The notes beneath the pieces were generated by a model. It saw nothing but the letters and a program-made list of their open reading frames with translations, did no database searches and had not been told where the DNA came from. A stretch of DNA of 64,000 nt, taken from Odobenus rosmarus divergens (Eukaryota; Chordata; Mammalia; Carnivora; Odobenidae). Position numbers and translations under genes: made by a program. Positions 60,902 through 64,000 of the stretch are shown here, one piece after another. Every line of letters begins with the position of its first letter. The first letter of the stretch is position 1. The stretch is taken from positions 1,148,676 to 1,212,675 of the forward strand of contig NW_004450383.1 in the NCBI RefSeq assembly GCF_000321225.1. Reading direction: 5' to 3'.

Positions 60902-62165
60902 GAGGAAATAACGAGTAGCAGAGTAGCACAGCCCGTGGGAACGGAGGCTGTCTGGGGCAGGAGACCGGTGGACGTTGGTTGCTCACAAGGACTGTTCAAG
61001 CTGACATTGCCCAGCAGCAGCATCCAGGAAGAGAGCAGGAGCCACCAAACCATCACGAATGCAAAGGGGATGTGACAGCAGGTACGTCAGAGATCAGGAA
61101 AGACAAAACTCAGAGCCAGGGAACATGAGCACAGATGAGGTAGGGAAGCTGGCCCGAGACCCCGTGCCCGCCGCACAGAGTATGTCTGGAGTCTAGAGTC
61201 TTCCCCAAAGAATGCAAGTCCAGATGGCGCACAAGTGAGTTCAAGAACCCATTCCGGTCCTCTACAGACTCAGAGATTGAAAAGAGGAAACACCTCACCT
61301 TATTTTATGAGCTGGGACAGCCAGGATGTCCGTGCTCTCAGCGGCAGAGGCTCCGAGCACGGGGCGGGCAAACCCTGTCCCGCAGGGCAGGAGCAGAGCG
61401 TGGACCGCGGCCAGATGAGGCCTCTTTCAGGAAGGCCAATTTGGCTCAAAACTGATGTGATTTCTCACATCAACAGATTGGGGGGGCATATTATCATCTG
61501 AATAGTTACCTATGTGCCAGAATGCACCATCCATTCATGATAATAGACCTTCATAAATCAGGAATATAACAGAATTGTCTAAACCCGTACAGAACATCTC
61601 CCAGCACCTGGAGCAGCACTTCGGCCTAGGGTCCCGTGTAGCTGGTGTCCCCTCCGCCTGCAGAGCACAAGAGGGCCAGCCTCACAGCTCCCCCTGCGCC
61701 TGGAGCCAGACCAGGAGGAAGACACACATAGGATTACAGTGGAAAACCCTGAGCGTGTTTCTCAGCAGCTGGTACCACTGTCTATGCAGAATCTGCATGG
61801 ACGCACGCACTGAAAGGGAAGGGCTGAGCAAGGTGTTGCGAGAGGGTCAGGATCAGGATCCCTGGAGGCCCAGGTGCAGAAGGGGAAGCAGGGGCTCATC
61901 AGGGAAGGGTTGTAGCGGGCACTCGCGGTGGCCGTCGTGGCTGCAGCTTGAGTGTCCCTCACCAGACGAACAGACACAGAACACGTGGCGCTGCCAGACT
62001 TGGGCACCGCCGCCAGCCCTGAGGGAATGAAGACCCAGGCTGTGACGCACGAGCCTGAGCCTCCAAAGCCCGGGGTTGAGCGCCAGAAGCCGGCCGGGGG
62101 CACTGCTGTGTGACCCGTTCTCGGGAGGGGCCAGAGGCGGTGCCCCCCCACACACACAGCTGCAT
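60902..62165. other. Non-coding stretch, nothing recognised
   Basis: No gene recognised; possibly more old L1 sequence. Confidence 0.4.
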
Positions 62166-62169
62166 GGTA

Positions 62170-62600
62170 GAGGTGCCCCGGGGCCAGGACAGGGGAGTGT
62201 AATGAGGGCAGGGTTGCTGCTGGGAATGGTAAGAAGGCTTTGGGTGTAGGGCGTGGGGACGGGTACATAGCGTGGTGAGTATTTAACGCCACTAACTGTA
62301 CACAAACAGTTGAAATAATAAACACCATGTATATTTCCCCACAGTGAAAAAAGTCCATTGAATTTGCTGTGCTATTAACAAAATGCAGTTTTAAAAAGCT
62401 ATCAATTCACTTTAGCAACAAAAATAGCATTTCCTAGCAAGTTAAAGATGTGCCATACCGTGCTAGCCCAGAAATTTCACTCATTAAAATACCGTAGTGA
62501 GCTTTTTTACATACGCAGTAATATAGTGCATGTGGAATGTCAGAAAAATTGGAAATAACCCAAATGTGAATCAACAGAGAAGTGGGGCAGAGGGAGAGAG
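62170..62600 (+). mobile_element. Old LINE-1 3' fragments
   Basis: gagtatttaacgccactaac and aacaccatgtatatttcccc resemble an L1 3' end. 62490-62590 (ggaaataacccaaatgtgaa) matches an upstream L1 3' stretch. Confidence 0.5.
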
Positions 62601-62604
62601 GAGC

Positions 62605-64000
62605 CCGGCCCCCCTCGGGCGGAGGGCAGGCAGGCGGGTGTCTGGGTCCTAAACCACATGGACTGTAAGCGGGGCTTTGAGCTGCTCTTGCATCACATCG
62701 TATTCACCCGAGGTTTACATGCGTTTGAAATGTTACATTTTCTAACTTTCTGAACTTTTGGGGGACATGAGCACTTTCCCCTGGTTCTGTTGCCGTCCAG
62801 GCCTGGGGTGCATGGCTCGAACCCCTGCTGCCAGCGCTGGCCAGTCCGGCTTCCACGGGGGCGGCGGGGGGAGACACGCATGTCCTCACCTGTGTACTCC
62901 AGCAGCCAGCCGGGTAATAATTGCATTTCTTTGTTCAAAAGGTAATTCTTGTCCTTTCCTGGTGTGACAGCAGATCACCCCAGTCAAGAAGTTCCTGATG
63001 AAATGTGCATAGGAGTGAACCTCCAAACTAACCAAATTGCCCCAGTCCTGAGCCCCGAGGAGGAGGTGAGGAGGCCCCTGGGTGAGCAGAGAGGAACCAT
63101 CTGAGGGATGGGTGGGGGCACGGGGCCCAGGCAGGAAATCCGAGCTGGGGGGGTGGGGGGGGTGCCGCAGGTGGGCTGAGTGATGCCGCAGGTGAGCGGC
63201 GCCTCCCTTCTCCTTGTCTCCTCCCAGAGCCCCGTGAAGGCAGCAAACTCCCCAAACTCCCGAACTCGAACTCCTGGTGGGGCCTTCCCCAATCTCTCCA
63301 AAGGCCACAGATTTCACACCTCTCGCCCCCGCCTACCCAGGAAGGCAATGCTGACACCACCCAGCCTCCTAGGAATGTGCTGCAGGCTGAAACCCCACAG
63401 GCGACATCAACAACTTTCCCAGCGTCCTGGGGATGTCCCAGAGAAATGCCTTTTCCAAATGGGAAACCTTTAGGACGCCCTGCTGAGCATGGTTCTCTTG
63501 CCGGAGAGCACCCAGAGCAGCACCTCGGCGCCTGGCCCAGTGTGGAGGGCACTGGGATGGCAGGGGCCACGGAGGACACCTGCAGATGTCCCGGGGGCAT
63601 GACGCCGATCATCCAGCAGCATCTGTCCCTGCGGGGCTCCTGCCAGCCTTGATCTGAGGGAAGGTGGGAGCCAGCGCTGTGGGAGAGTGGGCAGTGAGGG
63701 CCACACAGCAGGCAGAGCTCGGCTTCCTCCTCTCCCCACAGACTGGGGGACTCACCTTGACTGGGTCCGCTGCATTCCTAGGGGAGGCTGTAGGCACCAG
63801 GGTGTTACCTGGGCTTGATTTCCAGTGACCTCTTGTGTCCATCCCCAATCTGGACACCAAGCTGTGATATTCCTTTCCCCTGCAAGTGACGTAGGCCCCA
63901 AGACATGCTGCAGAGTATGCAGGTCCGAAGGCAGCCCCACAGCCTCGGCTCCAGGGAGCAAAGCCTGGGGCTCCCCAGTCCTGGTGCTCGTGGCAGAAGT
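62605..64000. other. Non-coding stretch, nothing recognised
   Basis: No zinc-finger, Ly6 or other known exon seen up to the window end. Confidence 0.4.

Noticed and set aside
57445..64000. GLI4 or another zinc-finger gene downstream of ZFP41
   Set aside because: Expected next to ZFP41 from human gene order, but no C2H2 fingers were found after 57368; it probably lies beyond the window.

Overview
This is mammalian genomic DNA from a carnivoran. The tRNA-Lys-derived CAN-SINEs (SINEC), with their 'cgcctgggtggctcag' head, 'aggtcatgatcc' box and (AAATAA)n tails, occur on both strands. The younger copies lack the canid-type 'gggatccctgggtggcgcag' head and the felid-type body. Their 'ccctgctcagcagggag' core is the form I associate with arctoids (bears, seals, mustelids and relatives). 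The arctoid assignment is inference from memory of SINE subfamilies. A 50-N gap shows this is a draft assembly.

Three protein-coding genes are supported. LY6H is on the minus strand (coding exons between 21062 and 19638). GPIHBP1 is on the plus strand (coding exons between 42009 and 43985). ZFP41 is on the plus strand (single coding exon 56775-57368). This order and these orientations match the LY6 cluster segment of human 8q24.3 as I recall it. In both split genes all splice junctions are GT-AG and phase 1, and the joined frames are open: 140 codons for LY6H, 168 for GPIHBP1 and 197 for ZFP41. LY6H and ZFP41 have CpG-island promoters (about 20.7-22.3 kb and 53.3-54.1 kb). GPIHBP1 has none. 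A further CpG island at about 3.5-4.1 kb has no gene that I can assign.

Layout: 0-0.7 kb holds antisense SINEs. From 0.7 to 19.3 kb there is non-coding DNA with an orphan CpG island, an L1 3' end, a MaLR-like LTR, microsatellites and an older L1. LY6H and its island occupy 19.3-22.3 kb. From 22.3 to 42 kb there is intergenic DNA with MIR, L2, an MLT2-type LTR, an internally deleted Tigger transposon, old L1 ends and an ERV-like LTR. GPIHBP1 lies at 42.0-44.1 kb, with a minisatellite (and the gap) in intron 2. From 44 to 53 kb there is intergenic DNA with a second MLT2-like LTR, a second copy of the ERV-like LTR, and a Tigger 3' end split by a young SINE. ZFP41 and its island lie at 53.3-60 kb. 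The remainder is SINE, MER5A-like, MIR and L1 remnants.

LY6H and GPIHBP1 are both GPI-anchored three-finger (LU domain) proteins from one duplicated family, with unrelated jobs: nicotinic receptor modulation in brain versus lipoprotein lipase transport in capillaries. ZFP41 is an unrelated C2H2 zinc-finger gene next to the cluster. I found no new multi-gene system. The most interesting observations are a GPIHBP1 that appears to have lost every N-glycosylation sequon, the expandable repeat beside its LU-domain exon, a conserved-looking uncharacterised module in ZFP41, a 35-bp tandem repeat carrying E-box and UPRE-like sites, and the orphan CpG island.
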